A DNA stretch of 64,000 nucleotides from Candidatus Puniceispirillum sp. (lineage in GTDB: Bacteria; Pseudomonadota; Alphaproteobacteria; Puniceispirillales; Puniceispirillaceae): assembly GCA_016778895.1 (NCBI GenBank), contig JADHOR010000003.1, positions 1 to 64,000 of the forward strand, given 5' to 3'. Below the pieces are notes generated by a model. That model saw only the letters and a list, made by a program, of their open reading frames with translations. It ran no database searches and was not told the DNA's origin. Shown one piece after another: positions 54,297 through 63,176 of the stretch (position 1 is its first letter; each line of letters begins with the position of its first letter). Both the position numbers and the translations under genes were made by a program.

Positions 54297-56312
54297 CTAG
54301 GCGGCACGACCCTCGGCAGTGGCATAGATCAGGGCTTCGATAAACAGATCCTTGTTCGATGACAGCGGCACCAGCTTGATATCTTCGTTCAAATGCAGGT
54401 CAATTTTGGTGGCACCTGCGGTTTGGGCGCGGGCCTCGGCCAGCTGTTTGGCCGCAATACGCGCCGCCACAAGCGCGTCATCAAGGCTGGATTTATCGAG
54501 CGGGCCATCGGGAAGGTGAACGCGGAATTTGGACTCGACCGGCTGGGTGATCGAAATCATCACGCGCTGGCGAACCGATCCGGCCGCCGCACCAACTGCA
54601 CCGGCAACATCAGCATGATCAGGCACGCTTAACTGAACCCCCATCGCGGCGGCGATTGGCGGGTAATGCGTTGCAGCCGATGCGCCAAGCGCGACAAGAT
54701 CGCTGTTTAATGACACTTTTACCGACACCAGCGGCTGCATTGGCGGATTGCTGTTTTCCGGCGCCGCGGGAAAAGATTGTGCCAGAATAGGGTTATTCGA
54801 TATCGCCGCTTCACCGCCGCCTTCATGTGCCAAAGCTGCATCCATAAGCGCCAATATCGAACGCCGATGCAATTCGCCAAGCGTCATTTCCGCCAGCGTT
54901 ATAGGTGATGCTGCAATCGCAACACCAGCACCATTTCGTTGACGCGCCATCAATTTCGCGCCAAGCATTGCCGCCTCGCTGTCAAACTCATTAAAGGCGC
55001 CGATAACATGGGCGGCATCGGTCGGGGTAAAGCTGGACAGGCCAAGCAGGCCGCGGCTGATCAACCGGTCAACGGCACCAAGCGCCAATTGCGTCGCAGC
55101 AAGTTCGGCAACCGGTGATGGGCCGGCAGCGATAGCCTTTTCGGCCAGCCGGATCTCAGAGCGAGTAAGCCATTTTGGCACCCCGTCAGGCATGATCGGG
55201 AACACAAAGCGCGCATCAGTTGCCATGGGCACAGCAAGATCGAGCTGGCCAGCAAGATGGGTTTTTATCTGCGGCCAGCGCATTGCCAATAATGATAGCG
55301 GTGATGCCCGCCGTGGGCCAAGTGTCAGCCCGCCAGTGCGCCCCCGCAAGATCGGCGTCACTTCGCTATCGCCGCCAAGCCCACAGGTGCGAATCTCGGC
55401 CGCCTCAACCATGGTTTGCCAGCCGCCAACAAATGCGCCGTCTTGCTTCAAGCGCGGCGTGCCATTATGCAAAAAGGCGATATCGGTCGTGGTGCCGCCA
55501 ATATCGGCAATCAATGCGGTTTTCGCACCGGCCAAAAACGCCGCACCAGACAGGCTGGCCGCTGGCCCGGATAGCACTGTCTCAACTGGTCGTGAGCGGG
55601 CAAAATCGGCTTGGAGCAGCGATCCATCACCCTTTACCACCATTAACGGGCAGGCCAGCCCCGCCGCATCCATGATCGACTGGGTGGCGGCGATTAACCG
55701 TTCCAGCAAATTAATCAGGCGGGCATTTAATACGGCGGTAAGCGCCCGCCTCGGGCCGCCCAGCGACGAGGATAATTCATGGCTGCAGGTAACCGGTAGC
55801 CTGGTGATGTTGCGCAGCATATCGCGGGCTTCGGTTTCATGAAGCGGGTTGCGCGTCGCAAAATGACCGGCAACGGCAAAGGCGGATACCTCTGATTTCA
55901 GGTGCTGGGCTGCGGCTTCCAGCGCGGCAATATCAAGCGGTGCCTGAATGCCGCCATCGGGCCGGTGACCGCCGGTGATGAAATGCACCGGATCCTTGCC
56001 CAAGGCGCGGGCCAGATCGGCGCGTTCAAGTGCCATCTCGTCAAAACCGATCAAGAACAGGCCAACACGTCCACCAACACCCTCGACAACGGCGTTGGTA
56101 GCAAGCGTTGTTGATAGCGAGACCATTCTGATGTCAGCCGGTACCCCGTCATAGGCAGCCAGTACCTTGGCAATGGCACCACCAAGCCCAACCGACAGAT
56201 CATCGCGGGTTGTCAGTGCCTTGCCAGTCGCCAGAACAATGCCGCGATCAACATCAAGAAGGGCTGCATCAGTATAGGTGCCGCCAGTATCAAGGCCGAT
56301 TACAAGTGACAT
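54297..56312 (-). CDS. Hydantoinase/oxoprolinase family protein (HyuA-like, stand-alone)
   Basis: The 671-residue protein is of the HyuA type: GLDTGGTYTDAALLD at the start and ALIADIGGTTTDIAFLHNG near 267 are its two ATP-binding phosphate loops, with SLSTTLATNAVVEG near 66. Such proteins use ATP to open hydantoin, oxoproline or acetone-type rings, usually with a HyuB partner. No HyuB is encoded beside it, so this is either a stand-alone relative or its partner is elsewhere. The substrate is unknown. Upstream, 58 bases away, is a glutamine amidotransferase on the same strand. Confidence 0.88.
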   Translation of the reverse strand: MSLVIGLDTGGTYTDAALLDVDRGIVLATGKALTTRDDLSVGLGGAIAKVLAAYDGVPADIRMVSLSTTLATNAVVEGVGGRVGLFLIGFDEMALERADLARALGKDPVHFITGGHRPDGGIQAPLDIAALEAAAQHLKSEVSAFAVAGHFATRNPLHETEARDMLRNITRLPVTCSHELSSSLGGPRRALTAVLNARLINLLERLIAATQSIMDAAGLACPLMVVKGDGSLLQADFARSRPVETVLSGPAASLSGAAFLAGAKTALIADIGGTTTDIAFLHNGTPRLKQDGAFVGGWQTMVEAAEIRTCGLGGDSEVTPILRGRTGGLTLGPRRASPLSLLAMRWPQIKTHLAGQLDLAVPMATDARFVFPIMPDGVPKWLTRSEIRLAEKAIAAGPSPVAELAATQLALGAVDRLISRGLLGLSSFTPTDAAHVIGAFNEFDSEAAMLGAKLMARQRNGAGVAIAASPITLAEMTLGELHRRSILALMDAALAHEGGGEAAISNNPILAQSFPAAPENSNPPMQPLVSVKVSLNSDLVALGASAATHYPPIAAAMGVQLSVPDHADVAGAVGAAAGSVRQRVMISITQPVESKFRVHLPDGPLDKSSLDDALVAARIAAKQLAEARAQTAGATKIDLHLNEDIKLVPLSSNKDLFIEALIYATAEGRAA

Positions 56313-56370
56313 GGCATCCCTTTCTTGGGCTTGGCTTTTTGGGGTATTGCTTCACTGGCGCAATCATCTT

Positions 56371-57087
56371 TTATGCGGTGTGTTTGGCAAAAAAAGCCAG
56401 AATCCAGCTTGCCAATATCTTGCCGTCATGCGGGATAGCCAGGGATTGACGCGCTGCTTGAATGCAGTCAGCACCTGCTTTGGGTGTCAGTAAATCTGCA
56501 AGCGCATCAGTATAATCAGCGTCAAATTCTGGATGACCCTGAACAGCGAATACCTGATCGCCGATAGCAAAGGCAGCGTTGGCACAATGCGCGGCACTGG
56601 CGATTGGCCGCGCGCCGTCGGGAAGGCGGGTTACCTGATCTTGATGAACATGAATGAGATTAATTGTCTCGGCCTTGCTATCAATCCAGTCAGGATGTTC
56701 AAGCATGGTCATCTCTTTTACGCCTATACCCCAGCCATGATCCCATTTCTGCGCATGACCGCCGAGCGAATGGGCGATGATCTGATGGCCAAAACAGACC
56801 CCGACAAGCGGCTTGCCGGCAGCGTGAATCTGGCGAATAAGGGTCATTAATTTTGGGATGAACGGCGCGTCATCATAAACGCCATAGGCCGAACCCGACA
56901 CCAGAAAGCCGTCATAATCATTGACATCCTGCGGAAACACATCATCAACCACCGCCAGCGTGGTAAAGTGAAAATCCTTGCCCTGCGGAAGGCTGGTAAA
57001 TAATGCACTAAACATATCATTGTAATCTTGAAAGCGTGCCGGCATGGCCTTGTTGGTATGTCCCGCCAGAAGAATTGCGATATGCAT
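56371..57087 (-). CDS. Type 1 glutamine amidotransferase (GMP synthase-like)
   Basis: The 238-residue class I amidotransferase has a nucleophile Cys in LVGVCFGHQIIAHSLGG near 97 and the His/Glu of the triad in VQGHPEFDADY near 185. It stands alone without a synthase domain, like the proteins annotated as GMP synthase glutamine amidotransferase-domain or gamma-glutamyl hydrolase-like. It may hydrolyse gamma-glutamyl compounds; the substrate is not visible. It lies upstream of hyuA on the same strand, which hints at a joint role, as some hydantoin/oxoproline pathways handle gamma-glutamyl products; that is inference. Confidence 0.88.
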   Translation of the reverse strand: MHIAILLAGHTNKAMPARFQDYNDMFSALFTSLPQGKDFHFTTLAVVDDVFPQDVNDYDGFLVSGSAYGVYDDAPFIPKLMTLIRQIHAAGKPLVGVCFGHQIIAHSLGGHAQKWDHGWGIGVKEMTMLEHPDWIDSKAETINLIHVHQDQVTRLPDGARPIASAAHCANAAFAIGDQVFAVQGHPEFDADYTDALADLLTPKAGADCIQAARQSLAIPHDGKILASWILAFFAKHTA

Positions 57088-57112
57088 GCGCTTTATTTCC
57101 TATTAATTTTTA

Positions 57113-57172
57113 GGCCTGCCGGACTCGGGCTTGCCCGATTGGAACCTGCCTGATTGTGGGCTGCCTGACCTG
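57113..57172. repeat. Four tandem 15-bp imperfect repeats
   Basis: Four consecutive 15-base units fit a consensus GGCCTGCCTGATTGG: 57113-57127, 57128-57142, 57143-57157 and 57158-57172, each with three to five changes. They lie in the 130-base gap upstream of the amidotransferase. On the plus strand they would read as repeats of Gly/Asn-Leu-Pro-Asp-x, but no gene with a start and sensible context covers them. Confidence 0.75.
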
Positions 57173-57217
57173 TCGCGCCAAAACGCCTGTCTGAATAGCT
57201 TTATAATCCTAAAAACG

Positions 57218-57460
57218 TTAGTGATCCAGCGGCTTTGTGTCTGTCTTGTCTGCGGCGGTTTCTTTTTTCAATTCGGCCAAAACATAGAGCCGGAGTGCAG
57301 AGGACAAACCGCCTTCGCGTTTGCGATCAACCGCTTGTACCAAACTGGCAAGTGACTGGCCCTGACGTGCCGCCATTTCGTCAAGCAATTCCCAGAACGG
57401 ACCTTCAAGAGACACACTCGTCCGGTGGCCGTGAATGGTCATGGATCGTTTTTTAATCAT
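57218..57460 (-). CDS. Ribbon-helix-helix domain protein (RHH_4 type)
   Basis: The 80-residue protein has the alphaproteobacterial RHH_4 pattern: MTIHGHRTSVSLEGPFWELLDEMAARQGQSLASLVQAVD, then GGLSSALRLYVLAEL. Ribbon-helix-helix dimers bind DNA with the N-terminal strand (RTSVSLE here). Targets are unknown. I chose ATG at 57460; the frame is open to 57496. It sits between the rRNA methyltransferase and the amidotransferase, all on the minus strand. Confidence 0.85.
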   Translation of the reverse strand: MIKKRSMTIHGHRTSVSLEGPFWELLDEMAARQGQSLASLVQAVDRKREGGLSSALRLYVLAELKKETAADKTDTKPLDH

Positions 57461-57548
57461 ATCGCTATCATGCGCTGGTAATATTGTATTTGGCAATCAT
57501 GCAGTCAGGCTGTTCATCCTGGTGTTTTTATGGTTGGCACGCCTATGG

Positions 57549-58955
57549 CTAGGATATTCGGCGGAACGCACCGACAAGCTCAAGATGATTGCTAAAGAGG
57601 AACTGATCAACGATCTGCAGCCAGTCCAACGCGAACCCGCCAGTGTTCAGAATGGCCGCATCACGGGCAAAACTTGCCGGATTACACGACACCATCGCGA
57701 CAGTCTGAATATCCGATTGCACCAGCATCTGGCATTGTACCGCGGCGCCGCTGCGCGGTGGATCGAGTATCGCCAGATCAAAGCCGGCTAATTCATCCGG
57801 AATTAATGGTGCATCAAACAGATTACGGCTGGCAATTTTGACCCGCCCGCCAATACCGGCTGCATCGACACCGGCCTTTAATGCGGCAAGTGCATGGTCA
57901 TTTTGCTCGACGGCCAGAAGCTGTGATAGCTGGCCTAAAACTGGCAAGCTAAGCGTGCCGCAACCGGCGAAAAGATCAACAATGTGACGTGAAGCGCCGG
58001 CAATCTCGATGATTGCATCCTGCAGGACAGCCTCGCCATCACGGGTCGCCTGCAAAAAGGCGCCGGGTGGCGGCGACACTGCGATTTCACCAAATTGAAC
58101 CATTGGCACCTCGGGCGAATATAGCGTCATCGGGCTGCCATGATTGGCCACCGACAGATGCGCCAGATCAAGCTCGGCGGCCCAATCGCCAAGGCTGGCA
58201 AGCATATCCGGGTTCCATGGCTGCGCGCCCGAAATCGGCTCAATATAGAGACATATATTATTGTCATCCTTGCTGCCTTTACGGCGATCTAGCAGATTGG
58301 CGTGGGCATCGGCAGCAAAACCAGCCGGCAAGTGGGCGCTGGCAAAGCGCTGTAAGGCTGATTGCAAGGCCAATAGGCTGGGGTGCAGAATGGCGCATTG
58401 ATCGGGGCTGACAATATGCTGGCCCATATGCTCGCGAAACCCCACAATTGCCCCATCGGCAAGACATTTAAGGTGAAAGCTGGCACGTCGACGGCTTTTT
58501 GCTGGCGAGCTATATAACCGCCTCATGCTGCCCACACTGACATTGGCGCGGTCGAGAAACTTACTGACAAGTGCGGTTTTCCACTTGCCAATTTCAGGTT
58601 CATCCCAATGCTGAAACCGACATCCGCCACAGGCCGGAAATGCAGCGCAGCGCGGCGCGTGGCGTTGCGGCGACGGCGTTTCCAGCTCTATGATGCGCGC
58701 CTTGATGCCCTGTGCGGTCAAGGATAGTGGCTGTACCAATAACTTTTCGCCCGGAAGGCTGGCAGGGACAAATATGTCATATTCGGACTCGCTATAATTA
58801 TGCGTATAAAGCGCCCTGCCAATGCCATCGCCGCGTCCGCCAATATGACTGATTGTCACCTCAATCGGTGACGCATTTCGCGGCAATCGACCAGCCATCT
58901 GATTGGATTTGGCCGCGCGTTTTTTGCCAGTTTTTCTGTCGGTATGGCGTGCCAT
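57549..58955 (-). CDS. RlmD/RumA-like 23S rRNA (uracil-5-)-methyltransferase
   Basis: The 468-residue protein has a TRAM-like N-terminus (ISHIGGRGDGIGRALY near 35), an Fe-S cluster region (CAAFPACGGCRFQHW near 108), the SAM site VDLFAGCGTLSLPVL near 324, LAILDPPRSGAA near 393 and the catalytic Cys in VAMVSCNPASFARD near 425. These features mark the RumA/TrmA class, which methylates U in 23S rRNA or tRNA; the FeS Cys set favours an RlmC/RlmD-type target. AAGGTGG precedes the ATG. The Lys/Arg-rich start is probably RNA-binding. Confidence 0.92.
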   Translation of the reverse strand: MARHTDRKTGKKRAAKSNQMAGRLPRNASPIEVTISHIGGRGDGIGRALYTHNYSESEYDIFVPASLPGEKLLVQPLSLTAQGIKARIIELETPSPQRHAPRCAAFPACGGCRFQHWDEPEIGKWKTALVSKFLDRANVSVGSMRRLYSSPAKSRRRASFHLKCLADGAIVGFREHMGQHIVSPDQCAILHPSLLALQSALQRFASAHLPAGFAADAHANLLDRRKGSKDDNNICLYIEPISGAQPWNPDMLASLGDWAAELDLAHLSVANHGSPMTLYSPEVPMVQFGEIAVSPPPGAFLQATRDGEAVLQDAIIEIAGASRHIVDLFAGCGTLSLPVLGQLSQLLAVEQNDHALAALKAGVDAAGIGGRVKIASRNLFDAPLIPDELAGFDLAILDPPRSGAAVQCQMLVQSDIQTVAMVSCNPASFARDAAILNTGGFALDWLQIVDQFLFSNHLELVGAFRRIS

Positions 58956-59014
58956 ATGCTCACCACCTTTTCGTTAGAAATAAGATGCCCGAAATATGTA
59001 TGCTAACCGGCCGA

Positions 59015-59614
59015 TTAGAGGCCGCGTGTAAACAATACCACACGCCCAACGATATGTACCTCATCAATGCGTCGTTGATAGCTGCTATAAGCAGAGTTTT
59101 CCAAGACGATGCGCAGCATCTGCGGATTTGTATTGGGAATGATTTCAATGCGCTTGGCAACAATGCCAACACCTTCATCAAGAATAAAAATGCCCAGCGG
59201 TGACGGACGGGTCTGGCTGCAATCAAGCATTACCGTGTCATCATGTTCAAGAAGTGGCACCATCGAATCGCCGCTAATCGAAATCATCCGCAAACTTGAT
59301 AGCTGTCTGCCGCCAAGCCTGGCCAGCCAATGACGCGGAAAAATACATTGACTGTCCGGGTCTGATGTTGTTTCGCTGATAATCTCAACTTCTGCGCTGC
59401 CGCCTGCACTTGCCGACAGGTCAAGAAATGGCAACGCTAATTGGCGTCGCTGGTTCGGGCTGGTACCATTGATCACATTATCGTCGGTTGCAAGCGTGGT
59501 GGCAAACAGGGCGTCGGCAAGCTGGGCTTGACCAATGCCAAGAAAAGCCACTAGCCGGTACCGGGCATCTTCGGGAAGGCGGCGCGACCTACCCCAATAA
59601 AGGAATTGCTGCAA
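59015..59614 (-). CDS. S24-family peptidase/LexA-like regulator with damaged 5' end
   Basis: The C-terminal half has a S24/LexA peptidase core: ISISGDSMVPLLEHDDTVMLD with the catalytic Ser and GIVAKRIEI with the Lys of the dyad. The front resembles the helix-turn-helix of the alphaproteobacterial family with a GRNDAYLQQFL motif. Here that motif is cut: the frame is closed by a TGA just before Arg-Ala-Ile-Gly-Arg-Asn. A TTG at 59614 within the motif is the only start by open frame, so the first HTH helix is absent or was lost by a one-base deletion near 59644. It lies 84 bases after the polyprenyl synthase stop. Confidence 0.75.
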   Translation of the reverse strand: MQQFLYWGRSRRLPEDARYRLVAFLGIGQAQLADALFATTLATDDNVINGTSPNQRRQLALPFLDLSASAGGSAEVEIISETTSDPDSQCIFPRHWLARLGGRQLSSLRMISISGDSMVPLLEHDDTVMLDCSQTRPSPLGIFILDEGVGIVAKRIEIIPNTNPQMLRIVLENSAYSSYQRRIDEVHIVGRVVLFTRGL

Positions 59615-59698
59615 ATAGGCGTCATTGCGCCCAATGGCGCGTCAGACACGGCATCTTTCCACCGAAATTGCCGCAATTTTGCGTGGCAATCGCCGCGA

Positions 59699-60724
59699 TT
59701 AAGTCTGGCGGGCGCCGGAAAATCTGGCTGCGGCGGCCAGTGCGCTGATTAATTCGGCCTGATCGGCACTGGCTGATGACAGACGCGTTAATGCGTCAAT
59801 GGCTGCATTTGCATAATCACCAGCCATTGTAATTGACTGGTTCAGGGCGTCATGGCGCGTTAAAATCGCCTGTGCTGTGGCAAGGTCACCATCGGCAAAA
59901 TCACCATCACCCATCGTGCGCTGCCAGAATTTGCGGTCATTTGCATCGCCGCCCTGCCATGCCAGAATAACCGGCAGGGTGATTTTTTGATCGGTGAAAT
60001 CATCACCAGCATTTTTACCCATTGCGCTGCTGGAAACTGCATAATCCATCGCGTCATCCATGATCTGAAACGCAAGGCCAAGCTGCATTCCATAGTCATA
60101 CATTACCGTGATATCATTACTGTTTGCACCAGCTAGCCGCGCCCCTGCGGCAGCGGCGGCGGCAAACAGCACGGCGGTTTTGCCGGTAATAACGTCAAGG
60201 TAATCTGCCTTTGCCGTGTCCGGCTGTCCGGCGATGGCCATTTGTTTGATTTCGCCCTCGGTAATCCGCGCCGACGCATTTGCCAACTGGCCAAGAACAT
60301 CAATATCACCAGCCTCAACCATCAATTCAAAGGCGCGGGCAAACAGAAAATCCCCAACCAGAACAGATGCCTCATTCCCCCACAGCGCATTCGCCGTTTC
60401 ACGGCCCCGCCGCAAATGAGACTGATCAATCACATCATCATGCAGCAGGGTTGCCGAATGGATAAATTCGACCGCTGTTGCCAGCCCAATTGCGTGCGGC
60501 GAGCCACCTGCAATTCGCGCCCCGGCAAGAGTCATCATCGGCCGGATGCGTTTACCGCCCGCCGCAATCAGATGCCCGGCCAATTCAGGGATCACCGGTA
60601 CCTCACTGGCAAGCCGCTCGAGGATCATCGCATTGACGCACTTTATGTCACCCGCAAGCAGCGCGATCAGCGGGTCAAGCGACGCCAGTTCGGATATGGC
60701 TTCAACGGCTAAATTCAAACTCAT
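59699..60724 (-). CDS. ispB: Long-chain polyprenyl diphosphate synthase (octaprenyl/decaprenyl type)
   Basis: The 341-residue prenyltransferase makes the side chain of ubiquinone. The first Asp-rich motif is LLHDDVIDQSHLRRG near 93, the second FQIMDDAMDYA near 219, and KRIRPMMTLAGARIAGG near 58 is the substrate Arg block. The chain length is not readable by eye; family context favours C40-C50. It is divergent from DUF2007-trmN6-S49, an order kept in many alphaproteobacteria. With bc1 and UbiK-like genes it fits ubiquinone-based respiration. Confidence 0.94.
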   Translation of the reverse strand: MSLNLAVEAISELASLDPLIALLAGDIKCVNAMILERLASEVPVIPELAGHLIAAGGKRIRPMMTLAGARIAGGSPHAIGLATAVEFIHSATLLHDDVIDQSHLRRGRETANALWGNEASVLVGDFLFARAFELMVEAGDIDVLGQLANASARITEGEIKQMAIAGQPDTAKADYLDVITGKTAVLFAAAAAAGARLAGANSNDITVMYDYGMQLGLAFQIMDDAMDYAVSSSAMGKNAGDDFTDQKITLPVILAWQGGDANDRKFWQRTMGDGDFADGDLATAQAILTRHDALNQSITMAGDYANAAIDALTRLSSASADQAELISALAAAARFSGARQT

Positions 60725-61026
60725 TAATTCATCTCATCCATGGCAGCTTGCCATCGTCAGAATGTAAACAGGCATTTAGGCATTTCGCGCTAAAATAGAT
60801 TAACAGTATAATTACCAGCGCCCAGCTTTTGGTTCCGACTTATAATGACGATAATAGGCGCAAACATCAAACAAGCGGCGGTAGGGCGTGGCGACTGCGT
60901 TCTGAAATACCAGTCACCAAATACGACATCGGGCGATAATCGGGCAAGGAAAAAAGCTCGATTCCGCCGGAATTTTCCGACGCCGGTGCTTGGTAATTAA
61001 CCGAATATGCGGCATGATGGGTCGGT
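60725..61026. other. 302-bp divergent intergenic region
   Basis: No gene is supported between the two divergent units. The part next to ispB is AT-rich (60770-60850) and probably carries its promoter. I see no terminator, repeat or clear RNA here. Confidence 0.5.
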
Positions 61027-61242
61027 ATGGAACATCTTGTTAGCACAACAAATGGCGTGCGCCTGTCATTTTTGCTGGCATTGCTGGCTGATGCCGGTAT
61101 TGAGGCGGTTGTGTTTGACGCAAATATTTCGGCGCTTGAGGCTGGTATTGGTGTATTTCCGCGCCGGATCATGTTACCGGCAGAGCGGCTTTTAGCCGCA
61201 AAAACGCTGCTTGAAGATGCGGGCGAGTTCTTTGATGATTGA
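61027..61242 (+). CDS. DUF2007 domain protein
   Basis: The 71-residue protein fits DUF2007 (putative signal-transducing, ACT-like fold): LVSTTNGVRLSFLLALLADAGIEAVVFDANIS then PRRIMLPAERLLAAKTLLEDAG. Its role is unknown. It starts the plus-strand group with trmN6-like methyltransferase and S49 peptidase, 98 bases before the former, and is divergent from ispB, as I recall in several alphaproteobacteria. Confidence 0.85.
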   Translation: MEHLVSTTNGVRLSFLLALLADAGIEAVVFDANISALEAGIGVFPRRIMLPAERLLAAKTLLEDAGEFFDD

Positions 61243-61339
61243 GCGGTGAGATGATCAATCCAGCCGCCGACCGGTTGCAGCCAAATGGCTGGATCGCTGC
61301 GGTGATGCAAGGCCAGTGGTTTTGGGGGATGAGGGCTGT

Positions 61340-62173
61340 ATGACCCGGGATTTAACAACAGATGGTGACGCCATAGCCGGCGATAATAACGTTGGCGATC
61401 ACAATGCGGCTGAGCTGTTGGATAATCTGGCGGTAACGCATGACCATCTGCTGGCAAAAACCGTTTCGGTGATGCAGCCGAAAAGTGGCTTTCGTGTTGG
61501 CACTGATGCAGTGCTGCTGGCGGCGGCGGTCGGGGTAAATTGGGGCCGGATACTGGATATGGGGGCAGGTGTTGGCGGTGTAAGCCTGTGCTTGGCACAG
61601 AGGCTTGATAATGTACAGATTACCGCGGTTGAGATTGATCCGGTGATGGCGGCGTTGGCGCAACGCAATGTTGCGGCGAACGGCTTTGATGCGAGGCTGC
61701 GCGTCTTATGTGAGGATGTTGCCAAGATGCCGCCGGTTCTTGCCGGCAGCTATGATCATGTTGTCAGCAACCCGCCCTATCATTATTCGGCTGGCACAAG
61801 GCCGCGGGATCAGCGGCGCGCGCTGGCGCATATTGGCGACGGGCTGGAACTGGGCGACTGGGTTACTGCAGCGCTGTGGGCTACGAAACCACGCGGCCGG
61901 ATTAGCTTTATCTGCCGGGCTGATCGGGCGGCCGAATTGATCCATTTATTTGCTGCGGCGGGGGCCTCTGAAGCCCTGCAATTTCCGCTATGGCCGCGAC
62001 CGATGGTGCCGGCGGCTCGGGTGATTGTTCAGGTGCGTAAAGGCATTAATGGCCCGGGTGCAATTTTACCCGGCCTTGTGCTGCATAATGATGATGGCAG
62101 CTTTACTGAAACGGCGAGCCGGATTATGAATGGTGATGGTCTCTATATTACGCATCCGGCGCGCAAAGCCTAG
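61340..62173 (+). CDS. TrmN6-like N6-adenine methyltransferase
   Basis: The roughly 277-residue methyltransferase has FRVGTDAVLLAAAVG near 55, a SAM site (ILDMGAGVGGVSLCLAQRL near 74), ITAVEIDPVMAALAQRN, and the amino-methyltransferase motif VSNPPYHYSAG near 146. It resembles TrmN6, which methylates A37 of tRNA-Val. The specificity is inferred from the family. The N-terminal about 35 residues are variable and acidic. ATG at 61340 is preceded by GAGGG; the frame is open to 61316. Confidence 0.88.
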   Translation: MTRDLTTDGDAIAGDNNVGDHNAAELLDNLAVTHDHLLAKTVSVMQPKSGFRVGTDAVLLAAAVGVNWGRILDMGAGVGGVSLCLAQRLDNVQITAVEIDPVMAALAQRNVAANGFDARLRVLCEDVAKMPPVLAGSYDHVVSNPPYHYSAGTRPRDQRRALAHIGDGLELGDWVTAALWATKPRGRISFICRADRAAELIHLFAAAGASEALQFPLWPRPMVPAARVIVQVRKGINGPGAILPGLVLHNDDGSFTETASRIMNGDGLYITHPARKA

Positions 62174-62222
62174 ATATCTAACGCTGAAATTTTTAAGGCT
62201 AGAACCAATAAAGGGAATTTGA

Positions 62223-63059
62223 GTGAAAATGGGGCTGTTCTCCAAATTAATGTTCTGGCGCCGGCACAAGCCGATCGTGCCGGTGGTGCGTTTGACGGGT
62301 GTGATTGCCCAATCGGGCAGCCTTGGGCGGCGTGGATTATCGCTTGAGTCGATTGAGCCGCAACTGAAAAAGGCCTTTTCGGTCAAACGGGCCAAGGCGG
62401 TTGCACTCATTATCAACTCGCCGGGTGGATCGCCGGTGCAATCATCATTGATCGGCCAGCGTATCCGCGATCTTGCCAGTCGTGCTGATGTGCCGGTTCT
62501 GGCTTTTTGCGAGGATGTGGCAGCCAGCGGCGGCTATTGGCTGGCCGCATCAGCCGATGAGATTTTCGCCAATCCTGCGTCGGTGATCGGCTCGATCGGG
62601 GTGATCTCGGCCGGTTTTGGGTTTGACAAGGCGATCGCCAAGCTGGGCATTGACCGGCGCGTCTACACAGCTGGTGAAGCGAAAATGACGCTTGACCCGT
62701 TTCAGGCAGAACGTGATGAAGAGGTGGATCGGCTAAAGGTGCTTCAGGCTGATATTCATCAGCAATTTATCACTCATGTTCAAACAAGACGTGGCTCGCG
62801 GCTGAAGGGCGTGCATGATGACCTTTTCAGCGGTGCGTTTTGGACGGGGCAGCGTGCGCTTGATCTTGGGCTGATTGATGGGATTGGCGAATGTCGGCAA
62901 ACCCTGTTGCAGCGATTTGGCGAGGATACCGAGATAATGCAAATCGGGCCAAAGCGCAGTTTTCTGTCGCTTGGCTTGCCCGGGATGAGCAGTCATCTGG
63001 TGCAGGAAACCGCAGGTCTGGCGGTTGAACGTGCCTATTTTTCGCGTTTCGGGCTGTAA
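62223..63059 (+). CDS. S49-family peptidase (SohB/SppA-like)
   Basis: The 278-residue serine peptidase has VVRLTGVIAQSGSLGRRG near 20, LIINSPGGSPVQSSLIGQRI near 60, the nucleophile Ser in CEDVAASGGYWLAASAD near 98, and the general-base Lys in AGEAKMTLDPF near 155. No membrane helix is obvious, unlike full SppA; basic residues at the N-terminus (FWRRHKP) may touch the membrane. It is of the 36K/SohB type and digests signal peptides or membrane proteins. Start is GTG 62223 or ATG 62229. Confidence 0.92.
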   Translation: MKMGLFSKLMFWRRHKPIVPVVRLTGVIAQSGSLGRRGLSLESIEPQLKKAFSVKRAKAVALIINSPGGSPVQSSLIGQRIRDLASRADVPVLAFCEDVAASGGYWLAASADEIFANPASVIGSIGVISAGFGFDKAIAKLGIDRRVYTAGEAKMTLDPFQAERDEEVDRLKVLQADIHQQFITHVQTRRGSRLKGVHDDLFSGAFWTGQRALDLGLIDGIGECRQTLLQRFGEDTEIMQIGPKRSFLSLGLPGMSSHLVQETAGLAVERAYFSRFGL

Positions 63060-63176
63060 AAATGCGCGGGCTTGTGCAAGGGTTATAGGCCTGTCGATGA
63101 TCGAGGGCGCCTAGCGCTTTTCTTGAGTGCTTTTTTGCTGAAACCAATCATCTCAATGATGAAGGATTTTTGAACG

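Noticed and set aside
55192-55842. 216-residue plus-strand open frame opposite hyuA
   Set aside because: It is Ser/Pro/Arg-rich with no start signal and lies wholly within the conserved hyuA core.
59015-59614. Prophage repressor
   Set aside because: The S24 protein is flanked by core genes (ispB, rlmD-like), with no integrase, phage structural genes or attachment repeats in sight.
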